A stretch of DNA of 36,082 nucleotides, from assembly GCA_013153865.1 (NCBI GenBank), contig JAADDR010000126.1, positions 1 through 36,082 on the forward strand, read 5' to 3'. Made by a program: the position numbers and the translations under genes. Below the pieces are notes generated by a model, which saw nothing but the letters and a program-made list of their open reading frames with translations, was not told the DNA's origin and searched no databases. This stretch comes from Chlorobiota bacterium (GTDB taxonomy: Bacteria > Bacteroidota > Bacteroidia > Bacteroidales > JAADGE01). Shown in pieces: positions 8,773 through 17,109 of this stretch; position 1 is the first letter of the stretch, and each line of letters begins with the position of its first letter.

Positions 8773-9444
8773 ATGAAAAAAACAATTACTTTTATTTTGT
8801 TATTTGCAAGTTTTTATTTACAAGCTCAGAATATAGGAATTTTTGCCGGAGGAGGATTAGGAAATTTCAGACTCTCAGACGATATGTCAGACGGAAAAAA
8901 TTCCGATTATATATTCACTTATTATGCAGGATTCAATTTCGAAAATACTATTGTTGAGAGACAGTTGTATTTTCAATTAGGACTGCAGGCAATAAGTCAG
9001 GGAAGCTCCGGAAATAGCGACAGTATATATTATTTTATGAATGCGGTTTATATTCCGCTGGAACTCAAATATAAATATTTTTTCAGTAAGAGAGGAGAGG
9101 GCTATGTTTTTGTATCCGGAGGACCTTTTTTCTCGGCATTTTATAAAGGAACAAAAACCGATATTGCTCTGGAAGATGCTGCGGCTGCCGATACAACCGG
9201 CAGAATTACTTTCGATCCCGATATAAAGTTCGGGAAATTATTTACCGACGATTTTTCCCCGTTCGATTACGGTATCCATACAAGTTTAGGATACGGTTAC
9301 GACCATCTGCAGGTTACTTATAATTTGAGTTTCGGTCTTGCCGATATACTGACCTCGGAGCAACAAGAATTTTTCGGAGACGAAAGTTTTATAAAAACAA
9401 TAAATCACTCGCTGACGATAGCATATTATTTTTCGAATAAATAA
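8773..9444 (+). CDS. Outer-membrane beta-barrel protein (porin/PorT-like), function unknown
   Basis: A secreted protein of about 224 residues with a signal peptide (MKKTITFILLFASFYLQAQ) ending in the QA/Q cleavage site typical of Bacteroidota. The mature part alternates aromatic and polar residues in amphipathic strands, for example FTYYAGFNFE, YIPLELKYKYFF, LQVTYNLSFGL and the C-terminal SLTIAYYFSN, and fits an 8-10-strand barrel. Two methionines are adjacent at 8773 and 8776 or just before, so the exact start is ambiguous by one codon. It stands alone behind its own promoter and is followed by nth on the same strand. I recognise the fold class but no specific substrate. Confidence 0.75.
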   Translation: MKKTITFILLFASFYLQAQNIGIFAGGGLGNFRLSDDMSDGKNSDYIFTYYAGFNFENTIVERQLYFQLGLQAISQGSSGNSDSIYYFMNAVYIPLELKYKYFFSKRGEGYVFVSGGPFFSAFYKGTKTDIALEDAAAADTTGRITFDPDIKFGKLFTDDFSPFDYGIHTSLGYGYDHLQVTYNLSFGLADILTSEQQEFFGDESFIKTINHSLTIAYYFSNK

Positions 9445-9509
9445 ATGATTTTTTTAACTTAAATATTTTGCGGGATTTCCGAGTCTTTTTCCGGTATTCC
9501 GCTTTTTTT

Positions 9510-10154
9510 ATGACAAAAAAAGAAAGATATAAGAAGATAATAGATTGGTTCTCCGAAAATATGCCGGTTGCGGAAACCGAACTTAATTACGAAAGCCCTT
9601 ACGAGCTTCTCGTTGCCGTAATACTTTCCGCTCAATGCACCGATAAAAGAGTTAATATTATAACTCCCGTTTTTTTCGAACGTTTTCCGGATGTCCGGCA
9701 TCTGGCCGAAGCCGAAGTGTCGGAAGTTTTTGATTATATTAAAACTTGTTCTTACCCTAATAACAAGGCAAAACACCTTGTGGGAGCGGCAAAGATGCTT
9801 GTTGAAGATTTCGAAGGTAAAATACCTTCGGATATTAAAGAGTTACAAAAACTTCCGGGTGTAGGCAGGAAAACCGCAAACGTAATATTGTCGGTCATTT
9901 TCAATAAACCTGCAATGGCGGTAGATACTCATGTTTTCAGGGTAGCTGAAAGAACGGGACTTACGGTAAACGCAAAAACGCCTTTAGCCGCAGAACGGCA
10001 ACTCGTAAAAAATATTCCGCCGGAATTGCTCCCTGTGGCACATCATTGGCTTATACTTCACGGAAGATATGTTTGCCTTGCGCGAAAACCTAAATGCGAT
10101 AAATGCGGTCTTAGAGATTTTTGTAAATATTACCGAAAAGAAATCAGTTCTTGA
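9510..10154 (+). CDS. nth: Endonuclease III (DNA glycosylase/AP lyase)
   Basis: It removes oxidised pyrimidines from DNA and nicks the abasic site. From the ATG at 9510 it is 214 residues, matching the usual length; the longer frame opening with TTG at 9468 adds an unlikely 14-residue leader. The helix-hairpin-helix motif LPGVGRKTAN (residues 115-124) holds the catalytic Lys K121, and D139 in AVDTHVFRV is the catalytic Asp. Four cysteines at 189, 196, 199 and 205 (C-x6-C-x2-C-x5-C) bind the [4Fe-4S] cluster. Its 3' end overlaps by 11 bp the 3' end of the convergent porin gene. Confidence 0.96.
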   Translation: MTKKERYKKIIDWFSENMPVAETELNYESPYELLVAVILSAQCTDKRVNIITPVFFERFPDVRHLAEAEVSEVFDYIKTCSYPNNKAKHLVGAAKMLVEDFEGKIPSDIKELQKLPGVGRKTANVILSVIFNKPAMAVDTHVFRVAERTGLTVNAKTPLAAERQLVKNIPPELLPVAHHWLILHGRYVCLARKPKCDKCGLRDFCKYYRKEISS

Positions 10155-12051
10155 ATGTCCAACGAACACCGAATTTGAATAGTCTGTTTTGCAGAGGATA
10201 ATTGGTAACGTAATACGGCAAAGTTTCCGTATTCATAAAAGAATTTATGTGCATGAATTTGAAAAACAGCATAACGTTGCGTTTTATTTTCATGTCTGCA
10301 AATACCGTTACGTAAGGATAATTTCCGGTAAGTTTTTTATTGTTGTTTTCAAAATAAAATTGTCCGGTTGCGGGGTTGAAATTAAAAGATTTGTATTCTG
10401 AAGAATAATAAACTTCGAACCCTAAATGAATTAAAAGAGTTTTGTTGTACAGCATTTTTAAATAAACGGATTGATAAAGCGACAATTCCGGAAGACTGAT
10501 TATGTTATCGTCCGATGATTTTTCCCACAATATTTTATTTATAAAAGTAAATCTTTTAAGGTTAAAAGTTTTCTCCGCCGAAGCGGATATTATGCTTACG
10601 GAATTATCTGCTTGTGCAGGCATGCTCGTAATATCGTAATATACATAATTGTTGATAAGTGCCGAATTAACGTTAAATTTCAAACGGTAGTAAGAGAAAA
10701 GATACGAAAAACTTAAATCTGTTCTGTCAATTTCCGAGAAATTATTTTCCCATATGTAATGATTTGAGTAATAAGTGTTTATAAAATAATCCGGTTTTTG
10801 ATGAGTGTATTGAATTTTTAAATCTGCTTCGGATTTCAGTTTGTCTTTAAATAATGTTTTTTCGAGTTTTGCTCTTATGCGGTAATCTCCGGAACGGTAT
10901 CCTCCGAAAAAGTAATCTCCGTAAATTTCGGTATGTATTTTTCCGGAAAAATCGGAATGTAAATTTCCGTTTATGCGGTTTTCGAAGAAAGTATTTGTAT
11001 TACCTTCGAATATATAATTCTTAAAATTGTAAATATTATACAATTTACCGTGAATCGCGACATCAAATCCGAATTTATGCTTTTCTTCGAATATTTTTTC
11101 GCTTTCGAATTTAAAACTGTTTGATAAAGATTTTACGGCGACCGAATCATATGTATATCCGTTTTTATAAAAGAAATTAAGATAATAATTGTTTTCGGCG
11201 GTTTCTTCGTCGGTATATACTCTGTATCTTCTTGCAAGCCGTAAATTATGAGATATGCTGAATTTCGGCTCCGGAACTTTAATAATAGTATCTCTGTATG
11301 ATAAATTTTTATAGTTTCCGAGTATGTATTTTTGCGTAACGGAAAATTCCTGATTAAATAAAGTGGAAACGGAATGTTGCAGGTAATGTTCCGGAACGTT
11401 TAAATCCGCTCCGAGAGTATCGATGTATCCGCCGCTGTTTTTAAGTTTAAATTTATTAAAAATATAACTTACGAAAAGTTTGTATTTGTTTTTTTTGTAG
11501 TTCGATGTAATTCCTACGGAATTAAGACTGTTTGCCTGGTCTAAATATTGTCCTAACGAGGATATGAAGTTATATTGTATTCCGAGATTCAGATTCGGAT
11601 TTACGTTTTGGGTATGAATAAAATCTATTGTTTGCAGATCTACGGTTTTTGTACTTGTGGTATGAAATACCGAAGTGTACGGGCGGCGTGTGTTATAAAA
11701 CATTATATTTTGCGAACCGAGAATGTAATTTTTAAAAGGTTCGTTAAATAAAAACTCGGTCAAATAAGAATCGGGTCTTTTAAAAAAATCTTCGGAGATG
11801 CATGCAGAACCTATGTTTCCCAAATCTGCCGGTAATATGTCGTTTTTATATGAGGGTTCAGCCCTGTGAAAAAGGTCTAAAATACTGTCATTGTAATTTA
11901 CCGGAACTTCTTCGAAATTATCCGGTAAACTTAAAGTTACGAGTATATTTCTTAAAGAATCGGCGTCGTGTTGCGCCTCGGCAAGATTAACTGTCCCGGT
12001 TAATAAAAACAGAGTTAAAAACAGATGTATTCGGATATTTATTTTAAGCAC
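10144..12051 (-). CDS. Putative outer-membrane porin (Bacteroidota Porin_10-like)
   Basis: A 635-residue secreted protein with a signal peptide (LFLTLFLLTGTVNLAEAQ) and many predicted amphipathic beta-strands. These include NLNLGIQYNFISS, YKLFVSYIFNKF, TDLSFSYLFSYYRLKFN, KTLLIHLGFEVYYSS and the C-terminal RLFKFGVRWTF, which ends in an aromatic-rich strand followed by KN. The size and pattern match the large 'putative porin' family of Bacteroidota. It is the last gene of a minus-strand operon, starting 10 nt after the leucine-dehydrogenase-like gene. That placement suggests import or export of a metabolite linked to acyl-phosphate or branched-chain metabolism, but this is inference from position only. 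The 3' end overlaps nth by 11 bp, tail to tail. Confidence 0.8.
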   Translation of the reverse strand: MLKINIRIHLFLTLFLLTGTVNLAEAQHDADSLRNILVTLSLPDNFEEVPVNYNDSILDLFHRAEPSYKNDILPADLGNIGSACISEDFFKRPDSYLTEFLFNEPFKNYILGSQNIMFYNTRRPYTSVFHTTSTKTVDLQTIDFIHTQNVNPNLNLGIQYNFISSLGQYLDQANSLNSVGITSNYKKNKYKLFVSYIFNKFKLKNSGGYIDTLGADLNVPEHYLQHSVSTLFNQEFSVTQKYILGNYKNLSYRDTIIKVPEPKFSISHNLRLARRYRVYTDEETAENNYYLNFFYKNGYTYDSVAVKSLSNSFKFESEKIFEEKHKFGFDVAIHGKLYNIYNFKNYIFEGNTNTFFENRINGNLHSDFSGKIHTEIYGDYFFGGYRSGDYRIRAKLEKTLFKDKLKSEADLKIQYTHQKPDYFINTYYSNHYIWENNFSEIDRTDLSFSYLFSYYRLKFNVNSALINNYVYYDITSMPAQADNSVSIISASAEKTFNLKRFTFINKILWEKSSDDNIISLPELSLYQSVYLKMLYNKTLLIHLGFEVYYSSEYKSFNFNPATGQFYFENNNKKLTGNYPYVTVFADMKIKRNVMLFFKFMHINSFMNTETLPYYVTNYPLQNRLFKFGVRWTFKN

Positions 12052-12061
12052 TTCAGTTAAT

Positions 12062-13126
12062 TTATCTCAACATTTTTATTGCGGAAACTCCGTTTACGTA
12101 TTCTTCGGCTTTTTCTGTCGCAAGACGGCATAAAACGGTTCCGCTTGCATCCGACTCTTCCAGTAAACTTAATGTGTTTTTGTAAATGTCGTCAAGTTCC
12201 GTTTCCACTTTGTCGTTTTTATATCCTTCTATTTCGTTGGTCATTTGTATTATGTCGCCTCCGTTAATTATATATCCCGGAACGTAAAGAATGTTATTTT
12301 GTTTTAACATTTCCGCATCTTTAATATTTTTTAACGGTTGGTTGGTTCCTCCCGTTAAGATTTTACATTTAAGTTTAGACAACGATTCTGTGCTTATCAT
12401 TTTTTCGGAAGCACAAGAGCAGAAAATATCGCATTTTGTTTCGTATATTTTATCCGGTTTTTCTATTTTTATATCTCTTACTTCGTCTTGTATTACCTTT
12501 ATGCGATCGTATATTTTGTCGGTAACGGTTAAATCCGCACCTTCTTCTATAAGTTGTCTTACAAGTTGGGAACCTAAATCTCCTATACCCTGAACAACTA
12601 TTTTCAGTCCTTTTAAACTTCCGGATTTTAATTTGTGTTTTGCAACCGCTTTCAATCCTTTAATCATGCCTTTTGCACGATTTACGTATATTTGCCCGAG
12701 TCCGCCGTGCGATTCTTCCATTCCGAGTATGTATTCCGATTCTTTACGGACATATTTCAAATCTTTATAAGAAACCCCTTTGCTTATGGACATAAAAAGT
12801 TCGCCTCCGCGTCTGTTAAGAAAAATTCCCAATGCTCTGAAATACATCTCCGATTTTACTTCTTCGGGCTTTCCGAGTAATACTATGGCACCTCCGCCCA
12901 TGCTTCGTTTAAGTAAAGCGGCGCGCAAAGAGTTGTAATATGCAATGTCCAATGCATCGGCAACAGCTTCGTCTTCGTCTTTATAATGAAATAATTTTGC
13001 CGAAGCGTTGGCAGGCCCTAAAACTATGCTGTCAACGGCAATAATTGCTTTTAATTTTAAAGATTGTTCTTCAAAAAATAACAACTCGCGACTGTTGTTT
13101 CTGCGCATATGTTCGAAAATACTCAT
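12062..13126 (-). CDS. Leucine-dehydrogenase homologue (Glu/Leu/Phe/Val dehydrogenase fold) lacking catalytic residues
   Basis: A 354-residue protein that I can align by eye, without gaps over residues 1-119, to Geobacillus stearothermophilus LeuDH as I recall it. The numbering is identical (LKAIIA at 25-30, LGPA at 36-39, GGG at 77-79). The known catalytic positions are changed: K68 is Arg, K80 is Ala (GGGAIV instead of GGGKTV), D115 is Ser, and the substrate-binding G41-G42 are Ala-Ser. The conserved PSPATAYG loop is IYVNRAKG. The Rossmann motif VVQGIGDLGSQL and the YIIN Asn are kept. An ordinary oxidative-deamination mechanism is therefore unlikely, and an NAD-binding pseudoenzyme or a new reaction is possible. 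It lies 12 nt after ptb and 10 nt before the porin gene. In Bacillus, ptb and leucine dehydrogenase (bcd) are also adjacent in the bkd operon. Confidence 0.85.
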   Translation of the reverse strand: MSIFEHMRRNNSRELLFFEEQSLKLKAIIAVDSIVLGPANASAKLFHYKDEDEAVADALDIAYYNSLRAALLKRSMGGGAIVLLGKPEEVKSEMYFRALGIFLNRRGGELFMSISKGVSYKDLKYVRKESEYILGMEESHGGLGQIYVNRAKGMIKGLKAVAKHKLKSGSLKGLKIVVQGIGDLGSQLVRQLIEEGADLTVTDKIYDRIKVIQDEVRDIKIEKPDKIYETKCDIFCSCASEKMISTESLSKLKCKILTGGTNQPLKNIKDAEMLKQNNILYVPGYIINGGDIIQMTNEIEGYKNDKVETELDDIYKNTLSLLEESDASGTVLCRLATEKAEEYVNGVSAIKMLR

Positions 13127-13138
13127 AATATTTGATGT

Positions 13139-14050
13139 TTAGTTTTGTTTATCGGTTTCGGATGCGGCTGCCAGTATTATGCTGTTGAGCTTGGATATTT
13201 CGGAATCCGAACGTGATGTCAGAACAACCGGAACCGAAGCTCCCAAAATAACAGCGGCAGGATGTGCACCGGCAAAAGCAAATGATTTGTATAATACGTT
13301 TCCGGTTTCGATATTAGGCATTAATAATATGTCGGCATCTCCGGCAACTTCCGATTCTATTCCTTTATGCAAGGCACTTTCTTTGCTCATTGCATTATCT
13401 AAAGCCAACGGTCCGTCAACAATGCAATCGGGTAATTGTTTACGTTGGGCTTTTTTCGACAATACTGCAGCATCTGTTGTTGCGGGCATTTTTTCGTTTA
13501 TTGTTTCTACTGCCGCAATAATTGCAACTTTCGGGCGCTTTATTCCCGTTTTATGCATAAATTTTACGGCATTTGCAATTATTCCCGTTTTTTCCGTTAA
13601 ATCGGGGGCAATATTCATAGCCACATCGGTAATTCCTATAAGTTTATGATAATAAGGCAGCTCGAATAATGCAAAATGAGAAAGCAGCGGAGATTCTTTT
13701 AAACCGTATTCTTTGTTTAATACGGCTTTTAAAAGTGTTGCCGTAGATGTATAACCTTTCATTAATATATCGCCGTTGCCTTCGTGTATAAGTTTAACGC
13801 TTTCTTTAACGGCTCGGTCATTATTTTTTATGTCGATAATTTCGGTTTTATTCGCATCGTATCCTTTTTCTTCGCATATTAATTTTATTTTGTTTTTATC
13901 TCCTACAAGAACAGGATCGATTATATTTTTTTCAAATGCTTTAAATACCGCATCTAAAGAATGCTCGTCGGCGGCAGATGCCAGAATTAAACGTTTAGGG
14001 TTGCCTTTGTTAATTCTTTCAGAATAAAAATCCGAAAATTTTTTAAGCAT
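13139..14050 (-). CDS. ptb: Phosphate butyryltransferase-type acyltransferase
   Basis: It transfers an acyl group between CoA and phosphate (butyryl-CoA or branched acyl-CoA to acyl-phosphate) in the cytoplasm. The 303-residue length matches Ptb and is shorter than Pta. Family features include the N-terminal RLILASAADEHSLDAV nucleotide-like loop, DILMKGYTSTATLLKAVL, LIGITDVAMNIAPDL, the IVDGPLALDNA segment and the C-terminal GASVPVVLTSRSDS that forms the phosphate/CoA pocket. It is the first gene of a minus-strand operon with the LeuDH-like gene and the porin. No butyrate kinase, the usual partner that makes ATP from the acyl-phosphate, is encoded in this window. Substrate chain length and branching cannot be read from the sequence. 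Confidence 0.9.
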   Translation of the reverse strand: MLKKFSDFYSERINKGNPKRLILASAADEHSLDAVFKAFEKNIIDPVLVGDKNKIKLICEEKGYDANKTEIIDIKNNDRAVKESVKLIHEGNGDILMKGYTSTATLLKAVLNKEYGLKESPLLSHFALFELPYYHKLIGITDVAMNIAPDLTEKTGIIANAVKFMHKTGIKRPKVAIIAAVETINEKMPATTDAAVLSKKAQRKQLPDCIVDGPLALDNAMSKESALHKGIESEVAGDADILLMPNIETGNVLYKSFAFAGAHPAAVILGASVPVVLTSRSDSEISKLNSIILAAASETDKQN

Positions 14051-14074
14051 AATCGTATTTTAGAAAATTAAGCA

Positions 14075-14082
14075 CAAATTTA
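14075..14082 (-). promoter_or_regulatory. Promoter -7 element for the ptb operon
   Basis: On the minus strand this reads TAAATTTG followed by T, an exact TAnnTTTG match 24 nt before the ptb start codon. I see no clear TTG at -33 distance, so support is moderate. Confidence 0.5.
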
Positions 14083-14214
14083 CATTAAATTTTTTAATTT
14101 TAAGATTTACTTGTGTTGTTGCCGCGAAAATAATTTTGTAATTATTTAACCTTACGTTAAAATTAAGACTGTTAAAAATATTACTTTCGATATTTCTAAT
14201 TTTATAAAAAAAAT

Positions 14215-16074
14215 ATGGAAATCTTAAAAGTTGAGAAACTTTCTAAATCGTACGGAAATAAAACATTGTTTGAAGATATATCTTTTGTTGTTAACGAAAA
14301 AGAGAAAATTGCGCTGGTTGCTGCAAACGGTTCGGGGAAAACAAGTTTGCTTAATATTATAACCGGAAAAGATATTCCCGATTCGGGAAAAATAAATATT
14401 AAGCCCGGTTTAACTGTCGGATACTTGGAGCAGGAAGCAAATTTTGACGATAATCTTACATTAATAGAGCAAGTTTTAAATTCCGGAAACGGTATTTCTG
14501 ATGTAGTCAGAGAATACGAAAAAGCCGTTATTTCCGGAAATCGGATGTTAATGCAAAAAGCTGCCGACGAAATGGATCGTGTAGGAGCTTGGAATTTTGA
14601 AAGAGAGATAAAAACAGTATTAACGAAATTAAATTTAACGGATTTCGAAAAACTTACGGGGCAACTTTCGGGCGGACAGAAAAAACGATTGGCTTTGGCG
14701 GTTGCTTTACTTAACAAACCGGATTTTCTTATACTCGACGAACCTGTTAATCATCTTGATTTCGAGATGATTGAGTGGTTGGAAGGGTATATATCGAAAT
14801 CGCCTTTGACATTATTGACGGTAACTCACGACAGAAGGTTTTTGGATAATGTAAGCAATGTTATATTAGAACTTTCCGATGCGAAAATTTACAGATATAA
14901 CGGTAACTATTCGTATTTCTTAAGAAAAAGAAAAGAGCGTATCGAAAATATGAATGCCGAAGCCGAAAAAATCAGAAATTTATTGAAAAAAGAGGAAAAA
15001 TGGATGAACCGGCAACCCCAAGCTCGTGCTTCTAAAGCAAAAGCCCGGACAGACAGATTCTACGAATTAAAAGAAAAATCAGCTAAAAATTATAATGATA
15101 AAACTTTTAATATAGAAATAGAAGGCAAACGTTTGGGCAAAAAAATAGCTGATATTTACAACATAAGCAAAAGTTTGGGAGGAAAACTTCTTATTAATGA
15201 TTTTTCGTATAAGTTCTCTAAAGGCGAGAAAATCGGTATATTCGGCAGTAACGGAGCAGGAAAAACAACTTTTCTGAATATTATAGCCGGAGAATTGCCT
15301 GCGGACAGCGGAAGAATAGAAATCGGAGAAACTGTTTCGGCAGGTTATTTTAAACAAAAAAGTATTGATGCGGACGAAGATGTAAGACTTATTGATTATA
15401 TAAGAAATATTGCCGATGTTGTTAAACCGGGAAAGAACAGAGAAATGTCGGCGGCACAATTTGCCGAATATTTTCTTTTTCCGAGGAAAATGCATTACAA
15501 TTATATATCGCAACTCAGCGGAGGCGAGAAAAAACGTTTGTATTTACTAAGTATTTTAATGAAGAATCCTAATTTTCTGATTCTTGACGAACCGACTAAT
15601 GATTTGGATATTATGACTGTCGGTATTTTGGAAGACTATCTTTTAAAATTTACCGGAACTGTTTTGTTCGTTTCACACGACCGTTCTTTTACTGATAATG
15701 TTGCCGAGTCGTTGTTTATTTTCGAAGGAAACGGAAAAATCAGGCATTTCCACGGAAATTATACCGATTACGTAACTTACATTAACAATAAAAAGGAAAA
15801 TAAACAATCTGAAAGATTACCCGAAAAGAAAAAGAAAAAAAGCTCGGGAAAATCATCGGTTGGTAAATTATCTTACAAAGAAAAACGTGAGATGGAGATG
15901 CTCGAAAAAGAACTTGACATACTTAATAACGAACGCTTGGAAATTGAGAATTATCTGCAGGGAGGCATTTATGACGAAAAAGAATTAGCGGAAAAATCAA
16001 AACGATTACCCGAATTAACAAAAATTATTGACGAAAAAGAAATGCGATGGCTTGAACTCAGCGAAAAAAAATAG
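14215..16074 (+). CDS. uup: ABC-F family ATPase, Uup-like
   Basis: A cytoplasmic protein of 619 residues with two ABC ATPase domains and no membrane segment. ABC1 (about 1-240) has Walker A AANGSGKTS at residues 36-44, the signature LSGGQKKR and Walker B FLILDEPVNHLD. ABC2 (about 305-525) has FGSNGAGKTT, LSGGEKKR and FLILDEPTNDLD. The linker between them is rich in basic and helical residues (NRQPQARASKAKAR), as in ABC-F proteins that contact ribosome-bound tRNA. The C-terminus (about 560-619) is a charged coiled coil characteristic of Uup rather than EttA. Relatives act on ribosomes or on branched DNA intermediates. Walker A begins with Ala instead of Gly, which the [AG]xxxxGK[ST] pattern allows. 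It stands alone, divergent from ptb. Confidence 0.92.
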   Translation: MEILKVEKLSKSYGNKTLFEDISFVVNEKEKIALVAANGSGKTSLLNIITGKDIPDSGKINIKPGLTVGYLEQEANFDDNLTLIEQVLNSGNGISDVVREYEKAVISGNRMLMQKAADEMDRVGAWNFEREIKTVLTKLNLTDFEKLTGQLSGGQKKRLALAVALLNKPDFLILDEPVNHLDFEMIEWLEGYISKSPLTLLTVTHDRRFLDNVSNVILELSDAKIYRYNGNYSYFLRKRKERIENMNAEAEKIRNLLKKEEKWMNRQPQARASKAKARTDRFYELKEKSAKNYNDKTFNIEIEGKRLGKKIADIYNISKSLGGKLLINDFSYKFSKGEKIGIFGSNGAGKTTFLNIIAGELPADSGRIEIGETVSAGYFKQKSIDADEDVRLIDYIRNIADVVKPGKNREMSAAQFAEYFLFPRKMHYNYISQLSGGEKKRLYLLSILMKNPNFLILDEPTNDLDIMTVGILEDYLLKFTGTVLFVSHDRSFTDNVAESLFIFEGNGKIRHFHGNYTDYVTYINNKKENKQSERLPEKKKKKSSGKSSVGKLSYKEKREMEMLEKELDILNNERLEIENYLQGGIYDEKELAEKSKRLPELTKIIDEKEMRWLELSEKK

Positions 16075-16278
16075 ATGTTTAAATTTATGTTGTTTCCTGA
16101 TTTTTTCCGGAAATTCTTGTTATTGATTAAACTTTATTGTCTTTCGACAGTCTTATTATTTAAAAATATTAGTTTTTTAAGACATCCTCGTGTTGCCGGC
16201 AAAACATTGGCAATATAATGTTTTAACTGTCTGTTTACCTTTTCGGAAAATATTTTAATAATAAAATAATAATTCAGA

Positions 16279-17079
16279 ATGAAAAAGACAATACGAATTA
16301 CGGGTTTAATTTTATTAATTGTTTATTTATCATCTTGTAACTCTCGCATACAATATTTTAATGCTTTGTATGACGATACGTCTGCAACAGATACTGTTTC
16401 TGCAAAAAAAATGACTTATGACAAAAACTCGGGAATACTTTATATGATATCAAATAACGATGAATTTTTTGTTGTTAATTTGCAAGTTGCGGACAAAATG
16501 ATGCAAAAAAAGATTTTACTTTTCGGAATGACCGTTTGGTTTGACGAGTTCGGAAAGAAAAAAAAATATAGAGGCATAAAATATCCGGTCGGTAACATGA
16601 AAGGAAAAATGTCGTTAAAAAAAGAAATCGGAGGTGATTTTGCTCATAACAGGCATAAACTTAATTCCGAGTTGCATGAAGTAGGAATTATAGGACCGGG
16701 CGGAGAAAAAGAGATGGAAATAACCGATACGCGTTATAAAACCGATATTGAAGCCGATATAACATTTGATTCATACGGAATGATGTATTACAGATTGAAA
16801 ATTCCGTACAATAAATTAGATATAAAATATGAAGATTTATTATACCTTAATCCGGATATAGGATTTGTAACCGGACATGCCGAAATGAAAAAATCCGCCG
16901 GAGCAGGTATGAAGCCGGGAGGAATGAGCGGCGGTATGCGCGGAGGAGGCGGTGCCGGAATGCAAGGCGGAAGAAGATCCGGTATGCAGAGACCCGATTA
17001 CTCGGAAAAGAAATCTTTAATGACGGAAACTTCTTTTTGGGTTAAAAATATAAAATTCGCAAATACTCTTGATGAATAA
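16279..17079 (+). CDS. Lipoprotein of unknown function with a Gly/Met/Arg-rich segment
   Basis: A 266-residue protein with a lipoprotein signal peptide ending in LSSC (Cys at about residue 20), so it should be lipidated and anchored on the envelope. I do not recognise the family. Residues 40-200 look like a mixed alpha/beta domain (for example FFVVNLQVADKMMQKKILLFGMTVWF and DIEADITFDSYGMMYYRLKIPY). Residues about 206-238 are a low-complexity tract dominated by Gly, Met and Arg (AGAGMKPGGMSGGMRGGGGA). A short folded tail follows. The 204-nt gap before it holds only an AT-rich weak hairpin (16201-16224). It is followed after 30 nt by ppa, which has its own promoter. The function remains unknown. 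Confidence 0.7.
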   Translation: MKKTIRITGLILLIVYLSSCNSRIQYFNALYDDTSATDTVSAKKMTYDKNSGILYMISNNDEFFVVNLQVADKMMQKKILLFGMTVWFDEFGKKKKYRGIKYPVGNMKGKMSLKKEIGGDFAHNRHKLNSELHEVGIIGPGGEKEMEITDTRYKTDIEADITFDSYGMMYYRLKIPYNKLDIKYEDLLYLNPDIGFVTGHAEMKKSAGAGMKPGGMSGGMRGGGGAGMQGGRRSGMQRPDYSEKKSLMTETSFWVKNIKFANTLDE

Positions 17080-17096
17080 ATAATTTCTTAAATTTG
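17069..17096 (+). promoter_or_regulatory. Promoter for ppa
   Basis: TTG at 17069-17071 lies 17 nt before TAAATTTG at 17089-17096, an exact TAnnTTTG. It overlaps the stop region of the lipoprotein gene and leaves a leader of only about 5-10 nt before the ATG at 17110. Confidence 0.6.
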
Positions 17097-17109
17097 CAAA
17101 AAACAAAAA

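Noticed and set aside
14202-14717. Open frame of 171 codons antisense to uup
   Set aside because: Composition is Ser/Phe/Pro-rich as expected from the antisense of a coding region, with no recognisable motif; uup on the plus strand is certain.
16201-16224. Hairpin AAAACATT / AATGTTTT after uup
   Set aside because: The stem has only one G-C pair and no proper U-run; too weak to call a terminator.
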